A stretch of 64,000 nt of DNA from JBEBGV01 sp040081265. GTDB lineage: Bacteria > Acidobacteriota > Vicinamibacteria > Vicinamibacterales > UBA2999. Both the position numbers and the translations under genes were made by a program. Location: positions 1-64,000 of the forward strand of contig JBEBGV010000013.1 of the NCBI GenBank assembly GCA_040081265.1, written 5' to 3'. Below are positions 36,487 to 45,166 of this stretch, in pieces. Each line of letters starts with the position of its first letter. Within the stretch, counting starts at the first letter, position 1. Below the pieces are notes generated by a model. The model was not told where the DNA came from, did not search any database, and saw nothing but the letters and a program-made list of their open reading frames with translations.

Positions 36487-37782
36487 TTATCCTTCCTCCC
36501 AGCGGAATCGGGAGAACGCGATCGCGGCAAACAGCATGGCGAAGCCGCAGAGAACCAGCGTCGGCATCAGGGCTGCGTTCAGGCCGAGACCCCGCCACGT
36601 CATCGCGTCGAACCCATCAACGGCCCATCGCACCGGCACCACGCGGGTCGCCTCCTGAAGCCAGGCCGGGAAGACGAACGTCGGAACCCAGGCTCCACCC
36701 AGCATGACCATCATCAACACGGCCAGAGTCGTGATGCCCCGCGCCGTTGCCGGTGAGTTGCCGAGGGCGGCCACCAGCAGGCCGAAGGTCGAGGCCATCA
36801 GGGCGCAGCCGATCGCGATGAGGACGAAGCCTCCTACACTCCCGTTGACCCGCACGCCAAACACGACCATGGCGAACGCGAAGGACACAAACAGGATCAG
36901 CAGTGAGATGAGCGCACCGCTCGCCACCTTGGCTGACAGCAGGGTGGCTTTCGACACCGGCGCGCTCCGCAGCCTCCTCCACAGCCCGCGTTGACGCTCG
37001 AGCAGCATTTCGACGCCGAGACTCGCCATGGCAAAGAGCAGGAACTGAATGGCCATTCCCGCGAACGAGTGGGCATATCCGTTGTACTCGGCGTTCTCGC
37101 CCGACGTGATCGCCTGCTCGCGCACGACGTACGGCATCGTGAGGCCTTGCGGCGGCTCACCCGCGGGCGAGTCGTTACGCTGGAGGTTGAACTGCCCGAC
37201 AGCTGTAAGCAGCGTCGTCAGGCGCTGCCGTTCTTCTTCCGGCATGGTGGTCGACGCCTGAACCTGCGGCAGAGCCTGCTCGACCAGCCGCTGCCCCTCA
37301 GCCCCCCCGAACATCTCGCGGCTGACCGCCTGCATGACGTGCTGGGTGAGCACCCCGCGCACCATCGCCAGCTCCATCCGCTTCGAGGGATCGAAGAGCA
37401 GGTCGAGGGACGGCTGCTCCGCTCCCGCGAGGAAAGCCAGCCCCGCCGCGTCCCCGAAACCGGGAGGAATGACCACTGCGACCGGAATCTCCCCCACCCT
37501 CACAGATGCTCGAGCCTGGACCTCATCCGGTGTCGTGACCGCCAGATCTTCGTCGGCCTGCGCGCCAGAAACGATACCCCTCGAGATGACGCTCCTGTCG
37601 ACGTCCACGATCGCCACGGCGATGCGGGTCGGCTGCGAGTCACCGCCGGTGCCGGAAAAGACCGCGCCAAAGAAGGACGCGATCGCAATCGGGGCGACAA
37701 AGCTGACGATCACGGAGCGGCGATCGCTGAAGAAAATCAGAAGGTCCTTCCGGACCATCGCGAAGAATGGAATCAGCGCCAT
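36487..37782 (-). CDS. ABC-2 type transporter permease
   Basis: About 431 aa from the ATG at 37782, which shares one base with the ATPase stop (TGATG). Layout: an N-terminal helix (RSVIVSFVAPIAIASFFGAVF), a large outside domain of about 180 residues, then five to six helices with the ABC2 signature LERQRGLWRRLRSAPVSK and GITTLAVLMMVMLGGAWVP. It is the membrane half of an exporter. The substrate (drug, lipid or protein) is unknown. Confidence 0.9.
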   Translation of the reverse strand: MALIPFFAMVRKDLLIFFSDRRSVIVSFVAPIAIASFFGAVFSGTGGDSQPTRIAVAIVDVDRSVISRGIVSGAQADEDLAVTTPDEVQARASVRVGEIPVAVVIPPGFGDAAGLAFLAGAEQPSLDLLFDPSKRMELAMVRGVLTQHVMQAVSREMFGGAEGQRLVEQALPQVQASTTMPEEERQRLTTLLTAVGQFNLQRNDSPAGEPPQGLTMPYVVREQAITSGENAEYNGYAHSFAGMAIQFLLFAMASLGVEMLLERQRGLWRRLRSAPVSKATLLSAKVASGALISLLILFVSFAFAMVVFGVRVNGSVGGFVLIAIGCALMASTFGLLVAALGNSPATARGITTLAVLMMVMLGGAWVPTFVFPAWLQEATRVVPVRWAVDGFDAMTWRGLGLNAALMPTLVLCGFAMLFAAIAFSRFRWEEG

Positions 37783-38522
37783 CAATCTCGCAGGCTCCTT
37801 CCCGTCAGGCCCAGAAACACCGCCTCGAGAGTCCGGCCGCCCGGTGCATCTGGCACCAGCGCCTTCAGGCCGGCAAGCGTGTCGTTGGCGACGATGGCGC
37901 CGTGATCCATCACCACGACGCGATCGGCGAGGCGCTCGACTTCTTCCATGTAGTGGGTCGTGTACAGCAGGGCCTTGCCCTGACCTTTCAGGAACTCGAG
38001 GTTCTCGAAGATGGCATTGCGGCTCTGGGGATCCACGCCCACCGTGGGCTCGTCGAGGAGCAGGATGTCAGGGTTGTGCAGAAGGCCGGCGGCCAGATTG
38101 AGACGCCGTTTCATCCCGCCGCTGTAGTGTTTGATGCGCTCGGTGGCGCGATCGGTGAGGCCAACCAGTCCGAGCGCGGAGTGGATCGCCCCGTCCAGCG
38201 GCTTGCCGCTCAGGCCGTAGAGGGCCCCGAAGAATCTGAGGTTTGCGAAGGCGGACAATTCGTCGTAGAGCGCAAGGTCCTGCGGCACGAAGCCGATCTT
38301 CCGCTTCCGGGGATCGTCGTCTCCCCGGATCGGCTCGCCAGCGACGAGCACCTGTCCGGAATCCGGAGACAGGAGGCCTGCAATCAGGGAGACGGTCGTC
38401 GTCTTGCCGGCGCCGTTGGGCCCGAGCAGGCCCAGGAGCTGACCGCCAGCAATCGTGAACGAGACGTCGTTCACCGCCACCAATGCGCCGAATGATTTCC
38501 GAACGTGTCGGATGTCGAGCAC
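37782..38522 (-). CDS. ABC transporter ATP-binding protein (ABC-2 exporter)
   Basis: 246 aa from a GTG start. Walker A (GPNGAGKTTT), signature motif (YSGGMKRRLNLA), Walker B (ILLLDEPTVGVD) and the H-loop (TTHYMEEVE) are all intact, as in DrrA/CcmA-type exporters. It energises the coupled permease. A strong hairpin (38536-38563) separates it from the superoxide dismutase gene upstream on the same strand. Confidence 0.93.
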   Translation of the reverse strand: MLDIRHVRKSFGALVAVNDVSFTIAGGQLLGLLGPNGAGKTTTVSLIAGLLSPDSGQVLVAGEPIRGDDDPRKRKIGFVPQDLALYDELSAFANLRFFGALYGLSGKPLDGAIHSALGLVGLTDRATERIKHYSGGMKRRLNLAAGLLHNPDILLLDEPTVGVDPQSRNAIFENLEFLKGQGKALLYTTHYMEEVERLADRVVVMDHGAIVANDTLAGLKALVPDAPGGRTLEAVFLGLTGRSLRD

Positions 38523-38535
38523 GGTGGCCTTAGAC

Positions 38536-38563
38536 GAAGGGAACCGCCCGCGCGGTTCCCTTC
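38536..38563 (-). terminator. Terminator-like hairpin after superoxide dismutase
   Basis: A perfect 12-bp stem (GAAGGGAACCGC with GCGGTTCCCTTC) around a CCGC loop, starting 4 bases after the dismutase stop and ending 14 bases before the ABC gene start. No T-run follows. Confidence 0.7.
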
Positions 38564-38566
38564 CGG

Positions 38567-39163
38567 TCAGAGGTTCTTATTGACCTCAGCCCAGTTCACG
38601 ACGCTCCACCAGGCGCCAATGTAGTCGGGTCGGCGGTTCTGGTATTTCAGGTAATAGGCGTGCTCCCAGACGTCCAGACCGAGCACAGCGTTCTTGCCAT
38701 CCATCAGCGGGTTGTCCTGATTGGCTGAACTGGTAATCGAGAGCTTCCCACCCTCGTTGATCAGCCACACCCAGCCACTGCCGAACCGCCCGGCGCCGGC
38801 CTTGCCCCACTGCTCCGTGAACGAGTCGAAGCTGCCGAACGCGGCGTTGATGCCGTCGGCCACCTTCCCGGTCGGTGCGCCGCCGGCGTTGGGCGCCATC
38901 CACGACCAGAAGCGACTGTGGTTCCAGTGGCCGCCGCCATTGTTGCGCACGGCCGTTCTGATGTCCTCGGGCAGGCTGCTGAGCGAGCGACAGAGATCCT
39001 CAATACTCTTTCCCTGCAGGTCGGGATGCTTTTCGAGCGCAGCGTTCAAATTGTTGACGTAGGCCTGATGATGCTTCCCGTGATGGATCTGCATCGTCGT
39101 CGCGTCAATGTGTGGCTCGAGCGCCGCAAAGTCGTACGGCAGCTTCGGTAATTCGTGCGCCAT
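38567..39163 (-). CDS. sodA: Superoxide dismutase, Fe/Mn family, Mn-like signatures
   Basis: 198 aa from the ATG at 39163 (MAHELPKLPYDFAAL is the family start; the frame extends four codons further). Metal ligands are seen in HHGKHHQAYV, GGGHWNHSRFW and DVWEHAYYLKY. The segment NQDNPL, with Gln, is of the manganese type, where iron enzymes usually have Ala-Gly. No signal peptide, so cytoplasmic. It detoxifies superoxide. It may share a transcript with nadA upstream, separated by a long hairpin element. Confidence 0.94.
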   Translation of the reverse strand: MAHELPKLPYDFAALEPHIDATTMQIHHGKHHQAYVNNLNAALEKHPDLQGKSIEDLCRSLSSLPEDIRTAVRNNGGGHWNHSRFWSWMAPNAGGAPTGKVADGINAAFGSFDSFTEQWGKAGAGRFGSGWVWLINEGGKLSITSSANQDNPLMDGKNAVLGLDVWEHAYYLKYQNRRPDYIGAWWSVVNWAEVNKNL

Positions 39164-39176
39164 TAATCCTCGCATT

Positions 39177-39251
39177 CGTAGGGCGGACCTTCCGCCTTCG
39201 CTGAAGCTTCGGCGGACCGCCGTAGCCCTGGCGAAGGCGGTCAGGTCCGCC
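39177..39251. repeat. Long compound hairpin, CCTAC family (inverse orientation)
   Basis: Starts CGTAG; arms GGCGGACCT-T-CCGCCTTCG and CGAAGGCGG-TC-AGGTCCGCC form an 18-bp, nearly perfect stem with a loop that itself contains GAAGCTTC and GGCGGACCGCC. It sits between the nadA stop and the dismutase start. Confidence 0.8.
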
Positions 39252-39253
39252 GG

Positions 39254-40390
39254 TCAGTGAATGGACAGCATCCTATCCAACGCCACCTTTGTCCAGTGCT
39301 TCTGCTCGTCGGGCACGACGATCCGGTTGTGGACCCGCCCCTCGACCAGTTCTTCCAGAATCCAGAGCAGATGGTTCGGTGACACCCGGAACATCGTCGA
39401 ACACAGGCACCCGAACTGATCCAGTGAGATCACCGTCCGCGCAGGAGCCACCTCATGAGCAAGTCGGTTCACGAGGTGCACCTCGGTGCCCACAGCCCAG
39501 ATGGAGCCTGGCGCACTTTCCTTCACCGTCTTGATGATGTATTCGGTGCTGCCGCTGTCATCAGCAGCCTGCACGACCTCCCACGGTACCTCCGGGTGCA
39601 CGATGACACGGAGGCCGGGGTGCTGCGCCCGCATCGACTCGATCTGCCTGGCCGTAAAGCGCGTGTGGACCGAGCAGTGCCCCTTCCACAGGATCATCTT
39701 CGCCTTCGCAACCTGAGCCGGCTCGAGGCCACCGAAGACTTCGTGGGGATCCCAGACCACCATCTCGTCGAGCGGGATGCCCATCTTGTAAGCGGTGTTC
39801 CGGCCAAGGTGCTGATCGGGCAGGAACAGGATCTTGCTGCCACGCGCGAAGCCCCATCGCACGCTGGCCGCGGCGTTAGACGATGTGCAGACGGTTCCGC
39901 CATGTTCGCCGACAAACGCCTTAATCGACGCAGCGGAATTGATGTAGGTCACCGGCACGACGCCGGATACCCCCATCTGGCTCAGCTCCTCCCAGCAAAT
40001 CTCCAGCTGGTCAGGCTCGGCCATGTCCGCCATCGAACATCCGGCTGCAAGGTCCGGAAGAATCACCTGCTGATGCGGGGCGCAGAGCACATCGGCGCTT
40101 TCCGCCATGAAGTGCACCCCGCAGAAGACGATGTAGGCCGCGTCGGGATGCTGGGCGATCTGCCTGGCGAGCTTGAACGAGTCGCCGGTGTAGTCGGCGT
40201 ACTTGATGACCTCGTCGCGCTGATAGTGATGGCCGAGGATGACGAGCTTCGCGCCAAGCGTCGCGCGGGCGGCGGTGATGCGGGCCTCCATCTCGGTGTC
40301 CGACAGACCCACGTATTTCGCGGGCAACGTCTGCCGCTCGGACAGGTTGGCCTTTTCGTAGTCGGTCAGCAGCGGAATGATGGACGTCAC
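39254..40390 (-). CDS. nadA: Quinolinate synthase NadA
   Basis: 378 aa from a GTG at 40390, preceded by GGAGAGGAG; the open frame to 40543 is out of family. Motifs: LVILGHHYQRDEVIKYADYTGDS split over the first domain, VFCGVHFMAESADVL, AGCSMADMA, and the three [4Fe-4S] cysteine regions (CGVHF, CSSNAA, CLCSTMF). It condenses iminoaspartate with dihydroxyacetone phosphate for NAD synthesis. The mqnE gene ends 55 bases upstream on the same strand. Confidence 0.95.
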   Translation of the reverse strand: MTSIIPLLTDYEKANLSERQTLPAKYVGLSDTEMEARITAARATLGAKLVILGHHYQRDEVIKYADYTGDSFKLARQIAQHPDAAYIVFCGVHFMAESADVLCAPHQQVILPDLAAGCSMADMAEPDQLEICWEELSQMGVSGVVPVTYINSAASIKAFVGEHGGTVCTSSNAAASVRWGFARGSKILFLPDQHLGRNTAYKMGIPLDEMVVWDPHEVFGGLEPAQVAKAKMILWKGHCSVHTRFTARQIESMRAQHPGLRVIVHPEVPWEVVQAADDSGSTEYIIKTVKESAPGSIWAVGTEVHLVNRLAHEVAPARTVISLDQFGCLCSTMFRVSPNHLLWILEELVEGRVHNRIVVPDEQKHWTKVALDRMLSIH

Positions 40391-40445
40391 TTCAGCGTCA
40401 GGCTCCTCTCCTGCAAGTATAGGGGGACGCGACCAGATGTGCCGG

Positions 40446-41573
40446 TCAGCCGACGGCGACGGGTGCCTGGGCGAGGCCGGCGGGCGTGAGAATGCGGTAC
40501 AGCGTGTCACGCTCCAGGGGCTCGCGGCCGGCCGCGCGGACAATCTTGATGAGCTGCGCGGTGGTCATGCCTTCCGGCGTCGGCGAACCGGCCATGTGGT
40601 AGATCTTCTCTTCCTGCACGGTCCCGTCGAGATCGTCGACCCCGAACCAAAGGGCCGTCTGGGCCACGTCCACACCTGTGGCGATCCAGAACGCCTTGAT
40701 GTGATCGAAGTTGTCGAGCATCAGGCGCGACACCGCGAGAACGCGCAGGGTGTCTGACGCGCTCGGTGCAGGGAGCTTGCGCATCTGATTGTTGTCGGGG
40801 TGGAACGCCAGGGGGATGAACGCCTGGAAGCCACCGGTGTCGTCCTGCAGCGCACGCGCTCGCAACATGTGATCGACGCGTTCCTCAATGGTCTCGATGT
40901 GACCATAGAGCATCGTCACGTTGGTCTTCAGGCCCATGCGATGGGCAGTGCGGTGAATGGCGAGATAACGATTGGCGCCGCACTTGTCGGCGCAGATCTT
41001 CTGGCGCACGCGTTCGGCGAACACCTCGGCCCCACCACCCGGTAACGAGTCGAGCCCTGCCGCAACCAGCTCCTCGAGGACCGTCTGATCGGTCATACCG
41101 TAGAGATCGGCAAAGTAGGCAATCTCGACCGCCGTGAAGCACTTCAACTGCACCGACGGCCTGATCGCCCTGAAGCCCTTCAGGAGATCGGTGTAGTAGC
41201 TGAAAGGCAGATGCAGGTTCAGGCCGTTGACGATGTGGAGCTCGGTGAGGGGCTGATCGGCACGCTGCCGCAGTTTGTCCCAGGCCTGCTCGAGGGTCAT
41301 CGTGTAGGCAGCGGGATCGGTGGCCTTGAGGCGGGCAAACGAACAGAACAGACAGTTCGCCTCGCAGACGTTGGTCGGCTCGAGGCGAAGATTGTAGTTG
41401 TAGTACGTCCTGGCACCGTGCCGCCGCTCGCGCTCACGGTTGGCCAGCCAGCCAACAGCCAGAAGGTCGGGGCACTGGAACAGCTCGACGCCCTCATCGA
41501 AGCTCAGGCGCTCGCCTGCCTGCAGTTTGCGGTCGATGCCGTTCAGGCCCGCCGCGCTAATACGTGTCTTCAC
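40446..41573 (-). CDS. mqnE: Aminofutalosine synthase MqnE (radical SAM)
   Basis: 375 aa from a GTG start. The radical SAM cluster motif is CEANCLFCSFAR; further family marks are HIVNGLNLHLPFSYY, GLDSLPGGGAEVFAERVR, TMLYGHIETIEERVDHM and the ending RDTLYRILTP. It joins SAM to 3-(1-carboxyvinyloxy)benzoate, the first committed step of the futalosine menaquinone route. mqnB and mqnD lie 3-4 kb away across the btu-like operon. MqnC is the nearest alternative, but the PGGGAE and LYGHIET sequences favour MqnE. Confidence 0.92.
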   Translation of the reverse strand: MKTRISAAGLNGIDRKLQAGERLSFDEGVELFQCPDLLAVGWLANRERERRHGARTYYNYNLRLEPTNVCEANCLFCSFARLKATDPAAYTMTLEQAWDKLRQRADQPLTELHIVNGLNLHLPFSYYTDLLKGFRAIRPSVQLKCFTAVEIAYFADLYGMTDQTVLEELVAAGLDSLPGGGAEVFAERVRQKICADKCGANRYLAIHRTAHRMGLKTNVTMLYGHIETIEERVDHMLRARALQDDTGGFQAFIPLAFHPDNNQMRKLPAPSASDTLRVLAVSRLMLDNFDHIKAFWIATGVDVAQTALWFGVDDLDGTVQEEKIYHMAGSPTPEGMTTAQLIKIVRAAGREPLERDTLYRILTPAGLAQAPVAVG

Positions 41574-41627
41574 CAGATCCTTGAGAAAATTCTAAGCGAT
41601 CCACAGGACAATTGACCTTTCTGACGC

Positions 41628-42431
41628 ATGAATCACCTTGAGGCCCTCGGTCTCTTCTTCGCCTACCCTCATCTGCGGGGGGCAGCGTCCTTTGAACTGA
41701 GAGATGTCAGTGCGGCCATTCCCCGAGGGTCGGTCACCGGCCTGCTGGGACCAAACGGTGGTGGAAAGTCCACGCTGCTGCGGATGCTTGCCGGCATCAC
41801 CGTGCCGACCGCCGGCCGGTTACTCCTCGACGGACAGCCACTCTCGTCGCTGTCCAGAAGGGATACCGCCCGTCGTGTCGCGCTCGTCCCCCAGAACACT
41901 CATCCGTCTTTTGACTACACCTCGATGGAGATGGTGCTGATGGGCCGGCATCCCCATCTCGGCATGTTCCAGCTCGAGGGGCCGGAGGATCTGCGCATTG
42001 CGCATGAGGCCATGGTGGCCACCTCAACCGATGCGCTGGCGGGTCGATCCTTTCTCACACTCAGCGGCGGCGAACAGCAGCGCGTGGCGCTGGCCAGCGC
42101 CCTCACGCAGTCGCCTGAGGTGCTGCTGCTCGACGAGCCGACCGCGTCGCTCGACCTCGGGTTCCAGCTCGAGATCGCGGCGCTCCTGCGGCGGCTCAAT
42201 CACGAGCGAGGTGTCACGATGGTCGTCGCCACCCACGATCTGAACTTCGCAGCCAGCCTCTGCGATCGCCTGGTGCTGTTGCGCAGGGGCACCGTCCTCG
42301 GTCACGGCAGCATCGCCGACACGCTGACCCCGGGAGCCATCCGCGAGCTCTACGATGTCGATGCAGAGGTCACCCACCACGACGCGACTGGCCATCTTGT
42401 GGTGATCCCCACCAGGCGGGTGACGCAGTGA
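41628..42431 (+). CDS. BtuD/FecE-like ABC transporter ATP-binding protein
   Basis: 267 aa. Walker A (GPNGGGKST), Q-loop (VPQNTHPSF), signature (LSGGEQQRVALASAL), Walker B (VLLLDEPTASLDL) and H-loop (VATHDLNFA) are intact, as in vitamin B12 and siderophore importers. It is the first gene of a three-gene operon; the stop overlaps the permease GTG start (GTGA). It is divergent from mqnE with only 54 bases between. Confidence 0.93.
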   Translation: MNHLEALGLFFAYPHLRGAASFELRDVSAAIPRGSVTGLLGPNGGGKSTLLRMLAGITVPTAGRLLLDGQPLSSLSRRDTARRVALVPQNTHPSFDYTSMEMVLMGRHPHLGMFQLEGPEDLRIAHEAMVATSTDALAGRSFLTLSGGEQQRVALASALTQSPEVLLLDEPTASLDLGFQLEIAALLRRLNHERGVTMVVATHDLNFAASLCDRLVLLRRGTVLGHGSIADTLTPGAIRELYDVDAEVTHHDATGHLVVIPTRRVTQ

Positions 42432-43459
42432 ACGTGGTGGCAACCGCTCGGAGCCTGCCAGGCTATCGACCGGTACGGACAAGGCTCCTCGCGTCGCTCG
42501 CCGGATTCGGGACGCTCGCCGCGGCGGTCTGTCTTCTCGCGCCGCTGGTCGGCAGCACCTCGATCAGCCTGGCGCGTGCGTTCGACCCGTCGATTCCATT
42601 CGCAGACAACATCGACGCGCAGATCTTCTTCATTGCACGGCTCCCGCGCGTGACAGCAGCAGCGCTCGTCGGCGGCACGCTGGCCGCCGCTGGCGTTGTC
42701 TTTCAGGCATTGCTGCGGAATCCGCTCGCCGACCCCTTTACGCTCGGCATCTCGGCCGGCGCCTCGGCCGGGGCCATGTTCGCCATCGTCCTGGGTGCCT
42801 CGGTTGCGATGGTTCCGCCGGTCCCGGTCGCCAGCCTGCTCGGTGCGGCCCTTGGCGCGCTGGTCGTCTATCGCCTGGCGACGCTGAGACGGGCGCCACT
42901 GTCGACGTCGGTCCTGTTGCTGGCTGGCGTCACCTTGAACTCCTTCTTTGGTGCCTCTGTCATGGCTCTTCAGTTCGTGGCCGACTTCACCCAGGTGGCA
43001 CGCGCGGCCCGCTGGCTGATGGGAGACCTGGACGTGGGGAGTTTCGGCCCAATCGGCTCGGCCCTTCTCCTGGTAGCGCCGGCGTTCGTGCTCTTCGCGT
43101 TCCTCCCCTCCTCCCTGAACGTGCTCAGCCTCGGCACCGACGCGGCCGCAGCCCGTGGCGTCGATGTGCATCGCGCGCAGCGGACGGCATTTCTGGGTTC
43201 GGCGCTGGCCACCGCCGGTGCCGTCTCACTGGCCGGGCCGGTCGGATTTGTCGGCATCATCGTGCCGCACCTCGTGCGCCTTCTGGTCGGCGGGGATCAT
43301 CGCGTCCTGCTCCCCGCGTCAGCGCTGGCCGGAGCGGCATTCCTCGTCATCTGCGATCTGGTGGCTCGCACGGCCTTCTCCGTCCAGCTGCCGGTCGGCA
43401 TCGTGACCGCCCTGATTGGGGGGCCGTTTTTTCTATGGCTACTCGTTCGAAAAGGCTGA
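42428..43459 (+). CDS. BtuC/FecCD-like ABC transporter permease
   Basis: 343 aa, about ten helices. Family motifs include RLPRVTAAALVGGTLAAAGVVFQALLRNPLADPFTLGISAGAS, spread over several segments, the cytoplasmic coupling region LGTDAAAARGVDV, and GPVGFVGIIVPHLVRLLVG. It forms the inner-membrane channel for cobalamin, haem or iron chelates. Its end overlaps the binding-protein gene by 25 bases. Confidence 0.93.
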   Translation: MNVVATARSLPGYRPVRTRLLASLAGFGTLAAAVCLLAPLVGSTSISLARAFDPSIPFADNIDAQIFFIARLPRVTAAALVGGTLAAAGVVFQALLRNPLADPFTLGISAGASAGAMFAIVLGASVAMVPPVPVASLLGAALGALVVYRLATLRRAPLSTSVLLLAGVTLNSFFGASVMALQFVADFTQVARAARWLMGDLDVGSFGPIGSALLLVAPAFVLFAFLPSSLNVLSLGTDAAAARGVDVHRAQRTAFLGSALATAGAVSLAGPVGFVGIIVPHLVRLLVGGDHRVLLPASALAGAAFLVICDLVARTAFSVQLPVGIVTALIGGPFFLWLLVRKG

Positions 43460-44334
43460 CCGGTGTGGTCGCCGTTGCGCTCACCCTCGCGCTGGCGTGG
43501 TCGTTCGCGTGGACCGTCGGCGCGCAGGCTCCTCCGCCACGACGGCCGGCGCGCATCATCTCTCTCGTGCCGGCGCTGACCGAGATGCTCTTCGACATGG
43601 GGGCGGGCCCGCAGGTGGTGGGCGTGAGCAGGTACGACACCTTTCCGCCCCCTGTGCGCGCGCTGCCGAAGGTGGGCGGGCTGCTCGACCCCGACTACGA
43701 AGCCATCCTGCGCCTCAGGCCGGATCTGGTGATCACGTATGGCTCGCAAGCCGAGCTCGAGCGACGGCTGAACGCGGGAGGGGTGACGTTCTACAGCTAC
43801 CGGCACGCCGGCATCGCTGGCATCCTGCAGACCATTGGCGAACTCGGCATCGCGACCGGCCACGAACCGGAAGCGCGGGCCTCCAGCAATCGGCTTCAGG
43901 CCCAACTCGACGCGGTACGCCTCAAGGTCAGGGGCCTCAATCGTCCGAAAACGTTGCTGGTGTTTGGACGCGAACGTGGCACCTTGCGACAGATCTATGC
44001 CAGTGCCGGTGCGGGATTCGAGCACGACATTCTCGAGATTGCCGGGGGCGCCAGTGTGTTCGCTGCCGCGAGGCGTGAGTCGGTACAACCATCCATCGAA
44101 ATGCTGCTGGCGAGTGCGCCTGAGGTGATCGTCGAACTGCACGGGACTGGTGCACCGGATGCCGCCAGCATCAAGAGCGATCATGAGGTGTGGGGACGGC
44201 TGGCGTCGGTCCCGGCAGTGCGGAACGGGCGGATCCACATCCTGTACGGTGAACACCTCGCCATACCAGGACCCAGACTCGGTGCGACCGCCGAAGACGT
44301 CGCCCGGGCGATCCATCCGGAAGCCTTCAGGTAG
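43435..44334 (+). CDS. BtuF-like periplasmic binding protein
   Basis: 299 aa with a signal peptide (VVAVALTLALAWSFAWTVGAQ). The class-III binding fold is shown by RIISLVPALTEMLFDMGAG, VGVSRYDTFP, LDPDYEAILRLRPDLVI and the C-terminal IHILYGEHLAIPGPRLG. It delivers the ligand to the transporter encoded just upstream. Vitamin B12 is the likeliest ligand from the similarity to BtuF, but haem or iron chelates are possible. Its end overlaps that of the convergent mqnD by 8 bases. Confidence 0.87.
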   Translation: MATRSKRLTGVVAVALTLALAWSFAWTVGAQAPPPRRPARIISLVPALTEMLFDMGAGPQVVGVSRYDTFPPPVRALPKVGGLLDPDYEAILRLRPDLVITYGSQAELERRLNAGGVTFYSYRHAGIAGILQTIGELGIATGHEPEARASSNRLQAQLDAVRLKVRGLNRPKTLLVFGRERGTLRQIYASAGAGFEHDILEIAGGASVFAAARRESVQPSIEMLLASAPEVIVELHGTGAPDAASIKSDHEVWGRLASVPAVRNGRIHILYGEHLAIPGPRLGATAEDVARAIHPEAFR

Positions 44335-45166
44335 AAAGGAACAGCGGCGCCGACGGAGGCGGCACGACGCCCGTAGCCACGGCACGCGCGAAGAGCAGGT
44401 CCACGGCGCGCCGCCCCTCAGAGCCGAGGTCGATTGAGTACCCGTTCACGTAGAGGTCGATGTGTTTGTACATCACCTCCTCGCTCATCTCCTGGGCATG
44501 GGCGCGAACGTACGGAAGGCTTGCCTCGAGGTGGGCGAATGCGTATTCCACGCTCCGACGAATGACACGGTTGACGCGCTGCTTGACCTCGTCCGGAAGG
44601 GACCGGCGAATCACAATCCCGCCAAGCGGGATCGCGTGTCCGGTCTCGGTCTCCCAGAACTCTCCGAGGTCGATGATCTTGCGCAGGCCCTTTGCCTCGT
44701 AGGTAAAACGGTTCTCGTGGATGATGAGTCCTGCGTCGAACCGTCCGTCGAAGACGGCCGCCTCGATTCCTGAAAACAGGATCGGGGTCTTGTCTACGGC
44801 CTGAGGACAGGCCAGGCCCAGGAGAAAATTGGCTGTCGTGTAGATCCCGGGAATGGCGATCCTGGCGCTGCCCGCCGCGACGTCTGCGAGAGTCATCGGT
44901 CGGCGCGAGATCAGCAGCGGACCGCAGTTGCTGCCAAGAGCACTCCCCGCATCAAGCAGGACATAGTTTTCAACGCAGTAGGCGTAGGCGTGAAAACTGA
45001 GCTTGGTGATGTCGGCCTCACCAGAGAACGCCGCGGAGTTCAGTGCCTCGACATCCGCGAGATGTGGCTGGAATGTGAGGCCCTCCAGGTCGATGCGCTC
45101 ATGAACGAGCGCATCGAAGATGAAGCAGTCATTCGGGCAGGGCGAAAAACCCAGCGTCAGCGTCAC
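44327..45166 (-). CDS. mqnD: 1,4-dihydroxy-6-naphthoate synthase MqnD
   Basis: 279 aa from a GTG at 45166, which overlaps the mqnB stop (GTGA); the frame upstream of it is not family sequence. Motifs: LGFSPCPNDCFIFDAL, ITKLSFHAYAY, ALGSNCGPLLISRR, GIYTTANFLL and DAGLIIHENRFTYE. It converts cyclic dehypoxanthine futalosine to dihydroxynaphthoate. It acts two steps after MqnB and needs MqnC, which is not in the window. Confidence 0.93.
   Translation of the reverse strand: MTLTLGFSPCPNDCFIFDALVHERIDLEGLTFQPHLADVEALNSAAFSGEADITKLSFHAYAYCVENYVLLDAGSALGSNCGPLLISRRPMTLADVAAGSARIAIPGIYTTANFLLGLACPQAVDKTPILFSGIEAAVFDGRFDAGLIIHENRFTYEAKGLRKIIDLGEFWETETGHAIPLGGIVIRRSLPDEVKQRVNRVIRRSVEYAFAHLEASLPYVRAHAQEMSEEVMYKHIDLYVNGYSIDLGSEGRRAVDLLFARAVATGVVPPPSAPLFLST

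Noticed and set aside
41574..41627. Cobalamin riboswitch before the btu-like operon
   Set aside because: Only 54 bases are available between the divergent starts and no B12-box sequence is seen.
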